From Phoebastria nigripes (Eukaryota > Chordata > Aves > Procellariiformes > Diomedeidae): DNA of 64,000 bases. The first letter of the stretch is position 1, and the number at the start of each line of letters is the position of its first letter. The notes below the pieces were generated by a model that worked only from the letters and a program-made list of their open reading frames with translations, was not told where the DNA came from and did not search any database. The stretch spans positions 1,557,892 through 1,621,891 of the forward strand of contig JAYKAV010000489.1 in assembly GCA_035582835.1 (NCBI GenBank), read 5' to 3'. The position numbers and the translations under genes are program-made. Shown here piece by piece: positions 1 through 15,707 of this stretch.

Positions 1-379
1 TTTCCAGCCCTATTTTACTTTTTCCCATCATCTTCTTAATTTTAGGCTTCTCCACATCCCTTAGATTGGCTGTAACTCTTTACATACAAACTGGGACACC
101 ACACAAACACATTTTGTATTGGAAAGACTTTTACAGAATATACACATTTGGAATTATAAATGTTTGATAACTCAGGTTTATTAAGAAATAAATTAATTCA
201 TTGCCAAGCTTAGACTACAACCAGTCTAGATGTACTTCTGAAAGTGCATGCTGTTCATTTTAATCTGAAACTGGATTCTCCAAGGATCACTGAACAGGGC
301 TAACAGCAACGGTAGCTCTTACAAGTACTAAGTAATAGAGTTAAACAGCAACTGGATACACAATTAACTGACAATTTAC

Positions 380-472
380 CTTCCTCTGGTGCAGACTGCA
401 AGAACTTCTCAGATGTAAAAATTTGTTTTTTCTCATCCAGAATCAGCTGCCAGAAACCACTCAGCTTAGACT
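380..472 (-). CDS. GCN1: GCN1 exon 16
   Basis: 93 nt, phase 1. It encodes ESKLSGFWQLILDEKKQIFT and ends in FLQSAPEE. The acceptor is CCTGTCAG and the donor is GAAG|GTAAAT. This is the last GCN1 exon seen; positions 1-379 are intron. Confidence 0.93.
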
Positions 473-3400
473 CTGACAGGAAAAGAATAGATGTCTATCA
501 AGGATGTTTCAAAATAAGTCAGAACTCGCCAGCGTATATAAAATACAGTAGAATTCTGTCTCCTGAAATCACTCAAATTATTTCTAGCTTTACTTGTCTT
601 CAGCTATAAAGTCTCTCATCTCTCTCATTCAGAACTATAAGCATGCCCCAAAAACACCTGCTGAAAAAAATATATTTCTCTGACTTACACTTGTGAAATG
701 TAAAGTCTGTTTCAACCTTAATCTTTCATAGGGCAAGCCTTCCTAAAAATGAAGTAAAGGAGGGAAGTGGTGTGTTGCTTTTGATAGACAGAACACACCT
801 GGATTTTAAATCCTGGCAGATGTATGAATTCAGACAGTTCTTGTAATATCCTCTAATGGAAGACAGAATTCCAGTCCTCCTGCTTTCCAAAGAAGGTTTG
901 TAAAAATACTACCCAAATAACAAGCAAGTAATACTTTTAATGTATCAGTCAAGTCCTAGCATGTAAGGTCTGGGTGAACGTCCTCTGTCAGAATAAAGAG
1001 GAATACTGCCCTAAGTGAATGGAAGCTGGAATTTGCAAAGCCATGGAAGAGCAAGAATTCTTCACTGACATAACTGAGAGAGATGGGAATAAATCCTTCC
1101 CTGGTTTACAAATGGGCAATGATTCTCTACGCAGAAACAATACACAGATTAAGGAATAGCATCTCATGCACGTTGTCAAGAAAAAGTGTTAACCCTCAGA
1201 ACCTGTTTATATTGGATTCTGCTAGACGTTTCGTGACCTTACCAGTTTGTCCCTCAATTACAGACATCCTGCAGATCAACAAAGCTGCAGCAACTCCTTC
1301 AGTTACCATGGGAACCTGAGTACTTTGAGATGCTGCTTTTTCTACTGTCTGGATCAGCATTGGCAGCAAGTCCATTGCCTGTAATAATGTGTCACCTGAG
1401 GAGACAGAAAGAGACAAGTCACAAAACAACATGGTCCTTCTCACTTTTTACAAGGGTATCAATGGTTCTTCTGTTGTCATGAGACAAGGAAAGGAACCAG
1501 ACACATACTGGGAAGACTCTGAATCTCCCAGAGTATTTGCCAATCACTACTATCATTAAACTTTATGAAAAGCTAGATGATAACCACATTAGTCCTCTCC
1601 TCACAGATAAAACAGTCCCATCTCAATACAAGTTTCTGTTCATGGGATGCAAAGGAAAATGCTAATTCAGTTACATTAAAGGAATTGGTTCAAATCACAG
1701 GAAGTCTGACTTCAAAGATTATGTTTCCCCGAGAGAGGGAAAGTAAATTCCTGGCAAGCCACAACCATCTGTTCCACTTCAAACATTCACAAGTCAAGGA
1801 ATCCCACTGGTTTGCAACCCTCACTTCCACAGAAATTGAGCTAGGTGTTCCTGGTATTTCCAGAAGCAACACCTCACACACAATAGACCTTGTGACTTTC
1901 TACATTAAGTATTCGCAGGTAGTGTTTTAGCCATAAACTCATAAGAGTTAGAATCTCTGTTTTCTTTATGCCCTAGCTGGATGCGTCACTGGGTGGCTCA
2001 AAGCAACGGTAGTCAGCATTCCAGTGGTGAGTAAATTATTCTGGAATATGAATTATCTTGAGCCCTGATCCCTTGAACAGCTGCACACGTCACACACAGG
2101 TAATCCCCCTTGCCCATGGCAAGCATGAGCAACTTCAAGTTTGATGTCTCTGAAAGGACCATCATCCTGTGATATCTAAGTAGTTTTTAGAGTGGGTTTT
2201 TTCAGCCCTATGATAGCACAGAAATTCCTGGTAGCTACAATAGAAAAATGTAGAATTACAATTTCACTTGTATCCATATTGAGGAAATTATGGCAAATCC
2301 ATTGTATTTATACAATACATTGAGTTACTGATCTCTTAAGCAAATATATACCATCTTTTTGATTCACACTGCATCAACAAGAAAGAGGGATCTCACATAC
2401 AGGCATCAGACTGATCGCCTATTGACCCATGGATGAAATGCTGAAGTCAAAGGGGGTAGGACCAACAGAAGCAAATCTCAANAGGATCACCTAAAGTTTA
2501 GAATTTCTGAAGATCTTAATTTCAAACACATTAATTTTAATTTTTTTGTATTTTTTTAAAGCTTCCGAGAGCCAAAGCCACAGACCAGGATGCCAGTGTG
2601 CTGGCTGCTATATAAAACAAAAGCATGGTCCCTGAGCTAGAAACCTTACAATCTAAGTATAAGACAAAAATAAAGCAATCAAAAATTACTTTGGGGCTAT
2701 ATGAAAAAACAGCACAATGGGCAGTGATGCTAGTTATACAAGGAGACAAACCATCTTTATAAACTTCAAGGCAAAAGAGAGTTTACAGAGAAATACGAAG
2801 GAGGTCATTGAACAGATATTGTCTTATAAAATCTTTCTTAATCCACACAGCTATCTACTTATATCAGGAAGTAAAAAAGTTGATTACTCTTCTCTTAAGC
2901 CACACAGTCAAGGGAGTTATTAATAGCTGCACAGTTTTACCTTTGAAAGAGGCTAGCATGCACTGCAGGTAGGCATGTCTCACAGCTGAAGTAGAGGTTT
3001 TAAGGCTGAAGGCTTTCTTTAGCCATTCTACCAGCTTCTTAGGAACTTCCGTGGTGAACCGAACACACCAAAGAGCCAGGACAGAGACTGCATGAACCAA
3101 CGTGCCTTCATGGACTAGGAAGTAACACAGAGCTCACATCAGTACAGCAATTGCATAAAACACAGGAACATAAAACAGAAAGCGGGTAACAACAGTAGGA
3201 GACAGCAGGAAAAGAATGCACGTGCTTCGAACAGACACAGCACTGTCTCCATGGGGCTGCTCATCAAAACAGGCAAGGGATTTTATAACACAGAAGGCAA
3301 GAATACGGATTTATCCTGCATAACCATACGGCCATATGAAAATCCTGCTGAAGACGAAAGCAGCTTAGCAAACCAGAACAAAGGCATGAGGTCTCACCTT

Positions 3401-6400
3401 CTTGTTGCAGGAAAGGGATGAAAAGCTCAGCCACAGTTCCAGTCAGAGCTTGGCTAGAAGATCCAGAAACCACATGGTGACTAAGGCTGCCAATCCCTGA
3501 AAGGACAGAATTCTCTCATTAGTTCCCAAACTACCACTTGCTGCACCATCTGAAAACAATCAAGAATGACCCTTCACATTTCAACCCTTGCACAGACATC
3601 TCTCTCTCTTGTCACTACATCTGAATGTCACATCCACCATGTACCAACACTGCAGGACCTCTGTCTTCATTTTTACTCAGGATACAGTCCTCTTCTCCCT
3701 TGCATAAAACATTTTAGCCTACCAGCCAATTATTTCATTTGAAGAGAAAGTCAAGAACCAGCATGTGGTATCCAGCACCCTCTATGACATTAACCACAGC
3801 CAATTCGGAATGACAGGCAGGGAATCCTAAAGGTTTAAGTACAGATCCCGTTCATTCAGCCTTCTGCTGAATTTCCTCCACCAGAGAAGCAGCTTTCTTC
3901 TAGGATCCTCACCTGAAAGGACACTCATCTTCTGAGCAACAACTGTCAGCTTCCCTTCTGAGCCTGCCAACAAGAAACAAATGGGTGACGGCTGACTTAC
4001 AGACAGACAACGGCTATGTGCTACATCAAGAATCTTCTCTAAAAATACAAAAGCTTGCCCCATTACACCTGATCCAGGTTGAGCCACCCCTACCATACAG
4101 GGAGCTAAAGACAACAGAAAATAAAACACACAAAACTCCTTGAGGCTGGTAAACCTTTATTCACCTCCACTGCTTATCCTACAATTTACTCACCCCCTAA
4201 GATGGCAAAAAGGTGTCTGCCCAGCGACTCCACAGCTGAAGGATCACTACACTGTCGAGCCAAGTTCTTTAATGCCACAACTGCTTCATCCATCAGCTGC
4301 ATGCTGTTGGATTTCAGATGACCTAGAAAATAATGCACAAGCTGAGAGCTCCTTACAACAAACTGCATAAAATCAGCAAGACAAGGACATATCTTTACAT
4401 GTGGCTTGACTCAGCTTCTGGAACCATCACGTGAACTATTCCAGTTCCAAGTTACAGCATCATCCTCCCTCCCACATAAAACAACCTCTTCACCAGTGAT
4501 CAAGCTGTTAGAGGTACAGCCAGAAAGTTGAAGAAAGCTTTATTCTGAATTCATCACTCCCTCCAGAAGTTAGAGTACTTACTGGCCAGTCCTTTCACAA
4601 TGTCTAGAGCATACTGGCTGAGATCCAGGTTCACAGACACGAGCAAGCAAGAGATTGCTGAAGACAGAAGAGATAATGGCATATTACATTTTGTTAAGTA
4701 ACTGGTTTTAGCATTTTAATACACCCTTCCCCACAGTTCACATCAAGAGCAGACAGGGTCAGTAAGGAGTAGGAAGAAAAAACACTGAAATTGATGCCCA
4801 GTGAACAGATTAATTCAGGATTGTTCTTACCACTCAGCTGTGAAATTCTGTCCTCAGTGCAAACAGTAGCTATCACATACCCAGACACTTGGGATCACAC
4901 CAAAAATGTTGCTTCTCCACATCCAGTCCTTAGACGCCAGACAATCCGGCCGTCTGTGCTCACAGGACCAAAAGCATAGTCCAGAGATACACACCCCCCA
5001 CACACAACTCCAGACCTCTAAGGAACAACTGCTCATGCTCTTTGACAGAGCAACGCAGAGAGATGACAGACTCACTTTCAATTACGTTCTCAGGACTCCG
5101 TAGCAGGGATTTCTGCAGAGTTGGCAAAACTAAGTCCTTGAATTCAGCGTGAGAGATGTACCGAAGAAGCGGGGAACAGCTGTCCTGTAAAGGGAACAAA
5201 GTGCTCAGCACAGCAGTGGACGTTGCACATAGGACAAAAGCACAAACAGCTCTGTAACAGTATGTCTTACCAGCACATGCTTCTGAGGCTTTGTCTTGCT
5301 CATAAGAATTGTCTTCAAGTAGAAATCCAGAAGAGCACTCTGAACAAGCAGAAACACCAAATTACAGCCACATCGCAACCTATACACAGCTCCCCACACA
5401 CCGTCAGGAAGCCAGGCTTGACATCCACCCCACCTCATTCTCCTCCAGAAGGCAGCCCTATCCACTAAGCAGAAGCTTTGCTTCCATCCTCACATAAGAC
5501 AGTCAAGCAGAGATTAGTGCTCTCTGCTCTACCCTTCAGCCCAACACTCAAAACGCACTGAGAACTAAGTGCTGCCTTCCATTCCTACAACGGGGGAGAA
5601 GGCAGAAAGCTGCAGTGTTGGCCATCTACATAAATGCACAGGCCACAGCAAAAAGCCACATATCTGGCACCTCCTCTGTAAATCTATCCCAGCTGTTTTA
5701 GTCAGAAGTACATGACTACTGAATTGGCAGGTAATGAAAACAGGGGCAGATGCAAAGTACCAACCTCATTGAGACATCTGCTCAGCCCCCTTCTCCCTGA
5801 TGAGAAGTGACCCTACTTATTACCAAAAAAACCCGCAGTACAACAGATTTACCTTGTATCGTTTAATAATATCAATCTCTTTCTGGGCTGTGCAAAACTG
5901 CACCACAAGTCCCAGCATTGCAGCGTAACTCTGGTTCGGTTCAAGACCAAGAATGACAGATAGGTACTGATCCACCAGATCTTCGTTCTGAAAATAAAAA
6001 AGAGCATGGCACATTAACACAACAGAACCTAGAACAGCTATTGAACATGGTCACGTAAGGCATACATCACCTCTTTCCACAGCCTGTTCAATTTCTTCAC
6101 GGCCCCATCCACCGCCTGCTTATGAGAACCTCCCAGGACTTCCAAAAGGAGCAAACACTGAACCTCCACCTGCCCAGGGAACAGCCAAGAAAACCTTCAT
6201 GCACCTGCTTCTCAGAGAGCTCAGATCAAACAAGACATGTCAGATGCCAGTGATTAGCTGAATCTGCTCAGGAAAAAGTCCTTAGGTCATGTAAGTTCTT
6301 CCAACAAGCTGCCATTGCTTTCATCCCACACGCACCACTTTGCAGAACCATGCATAACAGTTTTGGAAACTCTGACTTTGAAAACACAAATTTATATCAG

Positions 6401-9400
6401 ATTACATCTCTTCTTAAAACGTGTTCCAACTATAATCTAAGGTGCTATGAGCATGGTCGCAGGTTGAGGTTGTTCAAGTAGGTGAAAAGAAAGCAAAAAG
6501 CTACTTGACACTGTATGACAGAACATCACATGCAACTGCTTCAAGGGAAGCACAAGGAATTCATGCCATGCTGCAGACTGCACCTTGGAGGCACCACTAG
6601 CACACCTAGTCTAGAAACACTGGTATACACCGTAGTATGCAGAGCAGCTCTGAGCAGGTGCAAGACTGCCCCACTCGCACGCTTTATACACCTCCTGCTT
6701 TCTCCAGCGGAAGAGGAGACCAAAATACACCAGAAAGCAAAAAAGATTGTCATGTAAACCTGGATTTTAACATGACATTATCAGTTACGTGCAGAAGTAT
6801 TTGCAATGTTTCAGCAACTTAAAAGACATCGGAAATATTTAAGTCCTTATCTCCGAAGGGATATTTCTGCAAACCAAAAAGAACCTACCAGTTTTTTCCA
6901 TGTTTCTCCCTGCCTCTTCTCAGGTGTTAGAAAGACTGTGCGTACAAGCAGGCATGTCCAGGAAAGTGCCAGCAGAGCTGCAGATCCACTGCTCTTACTG
7001 TTGTACAAACGGGAGAAGGAGGTAAATCTACAGCTCCCAGTATGTAACTTACACCTACTAGTCCATAACAGACTCATCTTTGCCCAAGCCAGAACACCAC
7101 CTTATAAGCGAGGCAATTTTATTACAGAAAAATACAGCTGAAGTCTTAGCATTTAAAGGAAATAATTACTCCTCATAAGCTATGTGTTCCAGCTCCTGTT
7201 TAACACTTACAACTTCTGAATGGCACAAAAGAGGCTAAATCTTGCCTGCTGGGAATGAAAAACCTTAGCAGAAGAAAGAGCATTTTTGGATCTTCCCAGT
7301 GGCATTACAGAAATGAGAGTTAAATACTTTGCCAACTGAGAGTGCCCAAAAAGTGACTCAAGATTTCTCATCTGCTGCTGATCTTTACTGTCAGAGCTTC
7401 CCAGCCTTAGCTTGCCAAATTGTTTCTTGGCTTACATTCTCTCCTGGCACACTACTCGGTTCTGGTTTCTGCTAACTCTCACCTCCTCCCTCCACTTCAG
7501 GTAACGGATCGCAGCTCCCTGAGGATCCTCACCCCATTTTGATCTCTCCCTCTAAGTGAAAGAACACAGAAAGTGTCCCTGCGCACAAGGCCAGCCACGC
7601 CACTGAAGGGTGAATATCGTATCACTGCAAGCCTTGGTATTTTTCTAAAAGCTACACTTCCGTTCAGCCATGGAGGCATTGCAGGATGGGACTCTGTGGA
7701 CTGTATCAGCTGAACAATACCTTAAGTCACCTTTTGGAACCACTAGTGTTCCTACATGCTACCATAATAGAAGAGCTGTGTGTTTTTCAGCTCAGCTTCA
7801 AATCTCATTATCTCCCTTTCTACAATAAGGTCTTGAATTCCACCAGCTGAACACCAGATGGGCGAGGAAATCCCCTTTCCTAATAATTTTGGAGGCTGTT
7901 TCTGGATAAAAGAGTTTGTTCCTCATCTCTCCAGACTCGAAGGTTAACAAAGGCAAAACCGTAACTCAGACCCAATCCACCAGCAGTAACACCAAGAAAG
8001 TCCTTCTGCTTTCCCTGAAGACATGAAAGGTAAGAGAGGAACATTTGAGTGGTCGTTAACAGCTTTGTCTCTAAATGTTTTTAACACCTCTGGCAAGCAG
8101 CAGCAGAAGAATCATTCTGAACACAAGAGCAACTACCAGCAACTTAGAACTGCTTCCACACAAAGCAATTTATCCAGCACCTGGGAACTCCAGCCTTGCC
8201 ACCGATCCCTGAAGACTGAAGTGACTGCAGAAGGTTTTTTGCTGTTGCATCTGGCTGGGATTCTGCAAGCTGCTGAAGTGCCAGCTGCAGGGCTCTGCGG
8301 GATGCTGCATCGCTAGAATGAAAAATATATCTTCGTGAACACTATAAATCCTGCCAACATTACACATTACTACACTTGCATGATACAAAGGGCTCTGCTT
8401 TCTCATTTCAGCAGTTGAGCTAATAGTTATTTTATCCTTGCTGTTCCAAGAAGAGGAGAAGTTTCTGGAAAAAAGTTCCATTCCCTTTTCAGCTGACAGA
8501 AGTTATGTCGAGGCTCTCCACCAGGTTGCAGAGGAAAACACAGGTTCTGAACAGCTTCTCCACAACAGGCCACAATTTAATCCAATCTAAAAAGTGTCTA
8601 AAAGACATCTAAAAGACATCTTGGTCTTGTTTCACAAGGACACGGGCATTCATTCTTGCAAACTGAACCACAGGGTGCGAGTTTTAATTTCAAAATTAAA
8701 AGTGAAACACAAGGCAAGTGTTGTAAAACTTTTTAATGTCAAACCTAACTTGAGAGCCTAATAACTAGATGGCATCTTTCAGCGTCATATGCATCTATGT
8801 CACACTGCATGCTAACATTTCCAGATGCTCCACACCAGTTTAATAAATACATAAATACTAATAGATTAAATAATACAGCCTTTCTACACCAATTTACTCA
8901 CCGGTATCGATGCAGAGTAAGGCAAAAGAGTTTGCAAAGGCCTTTCACTGCACCCTCCGGAAGATCTGTAACAGAATGTATTTCAAAATATTTCTTCGTG
9001 AATTGATGAGCTCTTAATCTTTAACACAAACATGATTCACTTCACAGCTGAAATCAGTGAACTGCTCACAGATCCTATACATCTATGAAATTGTTTGCAA
9101 GGATCGTATTCAGAGTTCTCTCTTTTTATACATTTTATGCATATTTTTAAAAATAAGGGCAAAATTGGAACACCTGCTATTCCATAGTCATCTTCAGAAA
9201 ATGAGAGAAATCAAAAAGATTTTTTAAAATTTGTTTCAACTGTTTTATTAAGACTATCTAAAATCTTCCCTACTCTCCCACTCTCTACATATATATATGT
9301 ACTACTAACTGGAAAAGCACACATGCTAGTAACTGGAGTTCTGTGTTACCTTCAAAACCCATGCTTAGAATTAACGCTGTGAGAAAGCATAGACTCCAAA

Positions 9401-9618
9401 CGCTGCCAGCCCCCTGCTTCAAAAAACTACCCACAAGTTTCACACAGCCTTTAAACAAAACATTTTAACATTCTTCTCCACCCTGGTAACCAGAAGAGTG
9501 CCCCAAAGCTTTTACCTTTCCCAGAAATGCATTTTCCCAGCTCACTGAGGATCTCTCTCCGTTCCTTCACACTGGCTGTAGTTACTTTTACCGCAAACCG
9601 CTTCAGTGTATCAGAAAT
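380..9618 (-). CDS. GCN1: GCN1, activator of the GCN2 (EIF2AK4) kinase; 5' coding part, exons 2-16
   Basis: GCN1 is a very large cytosolic HEAT-repeat protein (about 2,670 residues in mammals). It binds stalled or collided ribosomes and, through a C-terminal RWD-binding region not in this window, activates GCN2, which phosphorylates eIF2alpha. Fifteen minus-strand exons with AG/GT borders join in continuous phase (1,594 nt, about 531 residues). Diagnostic peptides, matched from memory to vertebrate GCN1, are ASVKERREILSELGKC (exon 2), VEVQCLLLLEVLGGSHK (exon 6), SLLRSPENVIET (exon 9), AFSLKTSTSAVRHAYL (exon 14) and AASQSTQVPMVTEGVAAAL (exon 15). Exon 2 starts in phase 0 at a residue equivalent to about number 7 of the human protein, so only a tiny coding exon 1 is missing, probably in the assembly gap at 12084-12408. 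The gene continues off the low-coordinate end. Gene identity is near certain; exon borders are by eye. Confidence 0.97.
1243..1395 (-). CDS. GCN1: GCN1 exon 15
   Basis: 153 nt, phase 1. It encodes GDTLLQAMDLLPMLIQTVEK and ends in ICRMSVIEGQT. The acceptor is GTCTCCTCAG and the donor is ACTG|GTAAGG. Confidence 0.95.
1396..2940 (-). other. GCN1: GCN1 intron 14
   Basis: About 1.5 kb between exons 14 and 15. I see no further GCN1 exon, RNA gene or recognisable transposon. Short open frames here do not resemble GCN1 and break the phase. Confidence 0.7.
2941..3114 (-). CDS. GCN1: GCN1 exon 14
   Basis: 174 nt, phase 1. It encodes VHEGTLVHAVSVLALWCVRF and ends in HAYLQCMLASFK. The acceptor is ACTTCCTAG and the donor is AAAG|GTAAAA. 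Confidence 0.95.
3398..3496 (-). CDS. GCN1: GCN1 exon 13
   Basis: 99 nt, phase 1. It encodes GIGSLSHHVVSGSSSQALTG and ends in ELFIPFLQQE. The acceptor is CTTTCAG and the donor is GAAG|GTGAGA. Confidence 0.93.
3913..3963 (-). CDS. GCN1: GCN1 exon 12
   Basis: 51 nt, phase 1. It encodes GSEGKLTVVAQKMSVLS. The acceptor is TTGGCAG and the donor is TCAG|GTGAGG. Confidence 0.91.
4194..4322 (-). CDS. GCN1: GCN1 exon 11
   Basis: 129 nt, phase 1. It encodes HLKSNSMQLMDEAVVALKNL and ends in HLFAILG. The acceptor is ATTTTCTAG and the donor is GGGG|GTGAGT. Confidence 0.93.
4583..4657 (-). CDS. GCN1: GCN1 exon 10
   Basis: 75 nt, phase 1. It encodes ISCLLVSVNLDLSQYALDIV then KGLA. Too short for a long single-exon ORF, but its phase fits both neighbours. 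The acceptor is TGTCTTCAG and the donor is GCCA|GTAAGT. Confidence 0.9.
5076..5184 (-). CDS. GCN1: GCN1 exon 9
   Basis: 109 nt, phase 0 in and 1 out. It encodes DSCSPLLRYISHAEFKDLVL and ends in SPENVIE. The acceptor is CTTTACAG and the donor is GAAA|GTGAGT. Confidence 0.93.
5271..5339 (-). CDS. GCN1: GCN1 exon 8
   Basis: 69 nt, phase 0. It encodes SALLDFYLKTILMSKTKPQK then HVL. The acceptor is TTGTTCAG and the donor is GCTG|GTAAGA. Confidence 0.92.
5853..5987 (-). CDS. GCN1: GCN1 exon 7
   Basis: 135 nt, phase 0. It encodes NEDLVDQYLSVILGLEPNQS and ends in EIDIIKRYK. The acceptor is TATTTTCAG and the donor is CAAG|GTAAAT. Confidence 0.93.
6071..6169 (-). CDS. GCN1: GCN1 exon 6
   Basis: 99 nt, phase 0. 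It encodes VEVQCLLLLEVLGGSHKQAV and ends in KKLNRLWKE. The acceptor is CTGGGCAG and the donor is AGAG|GTGATG. Confidence 0.93.
6889..6997 (-). CDS. GCN1: GCN1 exon 5
   Basis: 109 nt, phase 2 in and 0 out. It encodes SKSSGSAALLALSWTCLLVR and ends in ETWKKL. The acceptor is TACAACAG and the donor is CTG|GTAGGT. Confidence 0.92.
6998..8180 (-). other. GCN1: GCN1 intron 4
   Basis: About 1.2 kb between exons 4 and 5 without recognisable features. Confidence 0.7.
8181..8312 (-). CDS. GCN1: GCN1 exon 4
   Basis: 132 nt, phase 2 in and out. It encodes RDAASRRALQLALQQLAES followed by a stretch ending SGIGGKAGVP. The acceptor is CATTCTAG and the donor is CCCAG|GTGCTG. Confidence 0.92.
8902..8965 (-). 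CDS. GCN1: GCN1 exon 3
   Basis: 64 nt, phase 1 in and 2 out. It encodes DLPEGAVKGLCKLFCLTLHR. The acceptor is TGTTACAG and the donor is CCG|GTGAGT. Confidence 0.93.
9516..9618 (-). CDS. GCN1: GCN1 exon 2
   Basis: 103 nt, phase 0 in and 1 out. It encodes ISDTLKRFAVKV...GKCISGK and corresponds to the extreme N terminus of GCN1. The acceptor is TTTTAG and the donor is AAAG|GTAAAA. Confidence 0.93.
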
Positions 9619-12083
9619 CTAAAACCACACACAGAGGAAAAAACATCAGACTGCCTTCGATATCGATACACAGAACACAAAACCAGGGCAAGCAAAACAT
9701 GTCATCTGCTGCCACACAACCTCTTAGTGACCAAACGTGAGCACCTACGGTCTTATCTGCTGGGGAAAGGGTCACTGCACATCATACAGGATGAAACTCA
9801 GAAACCTCCCCCTTCGGCTGAAGGATGACTGCTTTCTGATTGTTAACCCGTGTCCCTGTCACGGCACTCACGCTCTGTAAGACACATTTACCCCTCTAAA
9901 AGTAGGACAGAGTGAGAGGTAAGATCAATAGCCTAGAGTACAGGACCTTTAAAAGCACTTCAAGAACGCAAAGGTGTTTTTCAGTGTACGTTATCTCCTA
10001 AAGCCCGCGCACCCCCGAAGTGGGACTTCTAACTGCAGACGACCCAGGGTTGACTGCAACTGCCCATCCTGAAAAACTGATCTGTGGTTTCAGGCTGCCA
10101 ATAGCTGTGAAATTCTGTACACAGGCCCAGCAAAGGAACGAACCGCTCGCCTTTAGTCTTTTCCAGAATTAACATGCACATCGCAGGGATTTTGGAAATT
10201 GGACTCTCAAAAGGTTGCACCTCGCTATCAAACTCCTTCCGTGCGCTGACAGTAGNGCCCAAGGTTACCCAAGCAAAACAAAAAATCACATCACACAATT
10301 GAATGGTTTTTTTCATGCCTGTGCTGCTGTGTGCCTGGATCCGCCAGTGGGAGGGAACCGAGACTGCTCACTGAGTTTAACTCCTGTAAATAGTTTGTTT
10401 CAGTTTTCAAGTGGTATCGAGACAGTGAGATACACTGTCTGGAAAGACTAAAAAGTTTAAGTTCTCGGCAACCTGCTCCCTGAATTCTGAAACCACTTCC
10501 ATGAACTTCCAAGTTTCGCAAAATATGCAACACAAAAGACTTTGCGTGGGCTGAACAGGGCTCAGCCAGGTCTACGCTCATGGGTTCTCTGCATTTACAT
10601 AAAACAAAACACAGCTCTCCAGGAAAGGCTTTTAAAACTCACCTCTTAAACCGAGCAACTTGATATCTTTATTACAATAATAATAATAANAAAATCTTTA
10701 CAAAGGGCAGCAAATAAGCATGCCTTTAGAAACTCCTCAAAATTGTTCCTTCCCTCTTCAGGGAAAACTCCACCAATTTTGCCACAAGTCTTTTTCTAAG
10801 CACAGGAAACCTGGCAACTGAGAAATGGCAATTGCCTCCATCCTTCTCAAGAGCTGCTTGCAGTGAAGCTTTTTTGCCGACACGCAGGAAGGGTAATCCT
10901 GTGCAGCGGCTACCTGGGATTTAGAGAGGCCGTCCACACCTCCCCAACCCCATGACCATCTCACACCCTGAGCTCTCCTTAAAAACTGGCTGAAAGTGGG
11001 GCTGCACCTCTGAACGCTAAGGTACAGGTCGACCTGCGGACAACAACCAACGTCGTTACCATCTGAACTGACAGAACAAGCCGCCATTAAAGAGCTCATC
11101 TTCTTCCAGACGTTTCAATTACATGAGTTCATCATATGCAAACTCAAACCAAGCTGCACTTACTCATGCTGCTTAATCACAAGGAGGGAGATGTACAAAC
11201 ACGAAAAACACATTAAAATTATCCCAACAGTCTAGAAATTAAAAATATAAATCATGTATAACACTACAGGACTGCCCAAGCAGCTTAGTGACTTACACAA
11301 ACGGCACAAACTATGACTCCCCAGTCTCCACGGAAGAACTGCTGGGACAGGCTTCACCCATTTGCTTTTTCTTTTTATTAGGATGTACATGCACACGCAT
11401 TACAAAGCTAGAACGCAAGCAATGCTGCTGCAAACAAATACAGAGAACAAACGCAGTATTTGTACCGGTAAGGACCTGCATGCCGAGAAGGTGGAGTTTG
11501 CCTTGGAACACCCCAACCTCACGCACCGAGCTGGAGGAAAAAGCCCATCGGGACGAACAGGCGATGCCAGGCAGCCCGGGCGCCCGGCAGTGGTTACACC
11601 CCGGCAGGCCCCGCTCAGCAGCCCGGAGCGGGGACAACGCTCGGGTTCTCCCTTTCTGAACGGTGCTGCTGGCAGCCGCGGACACGGCGGGGGCGGCCGC
11701 AGCCCCCGCTGAGGCGCTGCGAGCAGCGGGCAGCGCCGCGGGCCCGCCGAGCCCGGCGCAGGGCCGGCAGCCGCACACGAGACGCAGCCGGGAGGGACGC
11801 GGCCTGTGCCAGCCGTTTATCGGGAACTCACTTCGGGAGGCAGCGGGCGGGAGCCTCCCGAGCGCGGCAGCCGCCGTCCCTCGCCCCCCCTCGGGCCGCA
11901 GCTGCCCCCGGCAGCCGCTTAGGGAGCGGCGGCTCAGCCCGGGCTCCACGTCCGCCTCCGCGCTGGAAAGAGGCCGGCAGCGGGGCGCCCCTTCCCTTGC
12001 CCCGCGGGCCGGGGCACGGCGCCGGTGCGGCCTCCCTGCGGGCGGCTCCAGCGGGCAGCGCCGGCGCGGCCTTCCCGCCCCGG
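9619..12083 (-). other. GCN1: GCN1 intron 1 and CpG-rich 5' region
   Basis: The exon 2 side is ordinary AT-balanced sequence with a short ATT/AAT-type run near 10675-10690. From about 11.55 kb the sequence becomes very GC- and CpG-rich and runs into the assembly gap. This is the expected CpG-island promoter of GCN1, but no start codon or coding exon 1 can be placed in the sequenced part. Confidence 0.6.
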
Positions 12084-12408
12084 NNNNNNNNNNNNNNNNN
12101 NNNNNNNNNNNNNNNNNNNNNNNNNNNNNNNNNNNNNNNNNNNNNNNNNNNNNNNNNNNNNNNNNNNNNNNNNNNNNNNNNNNNNNNNNNNNNNNNNNNN
12201 NNNNNNNNNNNNNNNNNNNNNNNNNNNNNNNNNNNNNNNNNNNNNNNNNNNNNNNNNNNNNNNNNNNNNNNNNNNNNNNNNNNNNNNNNNNNNNNNNNNN
12301 NNNNNNNNNNNNNNNNNNNNNNNNNNNNNNNNNNNNNNNNNNNNNNNNNNNNNNNNNNNNNNNNNNNNNNNNNNNNNNNNNNNNNNNNNNNNNNNNNNNN
12401 NNNNNNNN
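12084..12408. other. Assembly gap (325 N) inside a CpG island
   Basis: A run of 325 undetermined bases is flanked on both sides by extremely GC-rich sequence. Avian CpG islands are often lost in assemblies. GCN1 exon 1 and its promoter most likely fall here, because exon 2 needs only a few upstream codons and none are visible outside the gap. Confidence 0.95.
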
Positions 12409-12600
12409 GGCGCGGCAGAACCCAGCCCCGAGCGCCCCGCGGCACCGCCCGGACAGGCGGCCGGGCGAGGCCTCTGCTCGGCCCCGGCAGGGAAGGCTGC
12501 GCAGCCCTCGGGAGCCCCGCGGACTACGCTTCTGCCAAGCCCCCGGTGACGGGGAGACCGCGCCATCGATGCGGGCACACGTGAAGGTGTAAAATAGCTT

Positions 12601-12606
12601 TTTATT
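12601..12606 (-). terminator. RPLP0: RPLP0 poly(A) signal AATAAA
   Basis: A canonical AATAAA on the minus strand lies about 50 nt past the RPLP0 stop codon. A short 3' UTR of this kind is typical of ribosomal-protein genes. Cleavage is expected around 12580-12590. Confidence 0.85.
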
Positions 12607-12654
12607 TCTCCAATTGGACCAACTCTGACACAAACAGACAGACGGCGGCTGCTG

Positions 12655-15707
<3,053 letters not shown>

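Noticed and set aside
1690..1881. Minus-strand open frame as an extra GCN1 exon
   Set aside because: Exons 14 and 15 already join in phase with continuous GCN1 sequence, and this frame does not resemble the protein.
11040..11099. ATGGCGGCTTGT... followed by GTAACG as GCN1 exon 1
   Set aside because: It begins MAA like GCN1, but the rest does not match, the phase is wrong for exon 2 and it is not in a CpG island.
11826..12083. GCN1 exon 1 ending at the donor CCGAA|GTGAGT (exon edge 11832)
   Set aside because: In the phase required by exon 2 there is a stop at 11934-11936 and no ATG between it and the donor. It could only be a non-coding exon.
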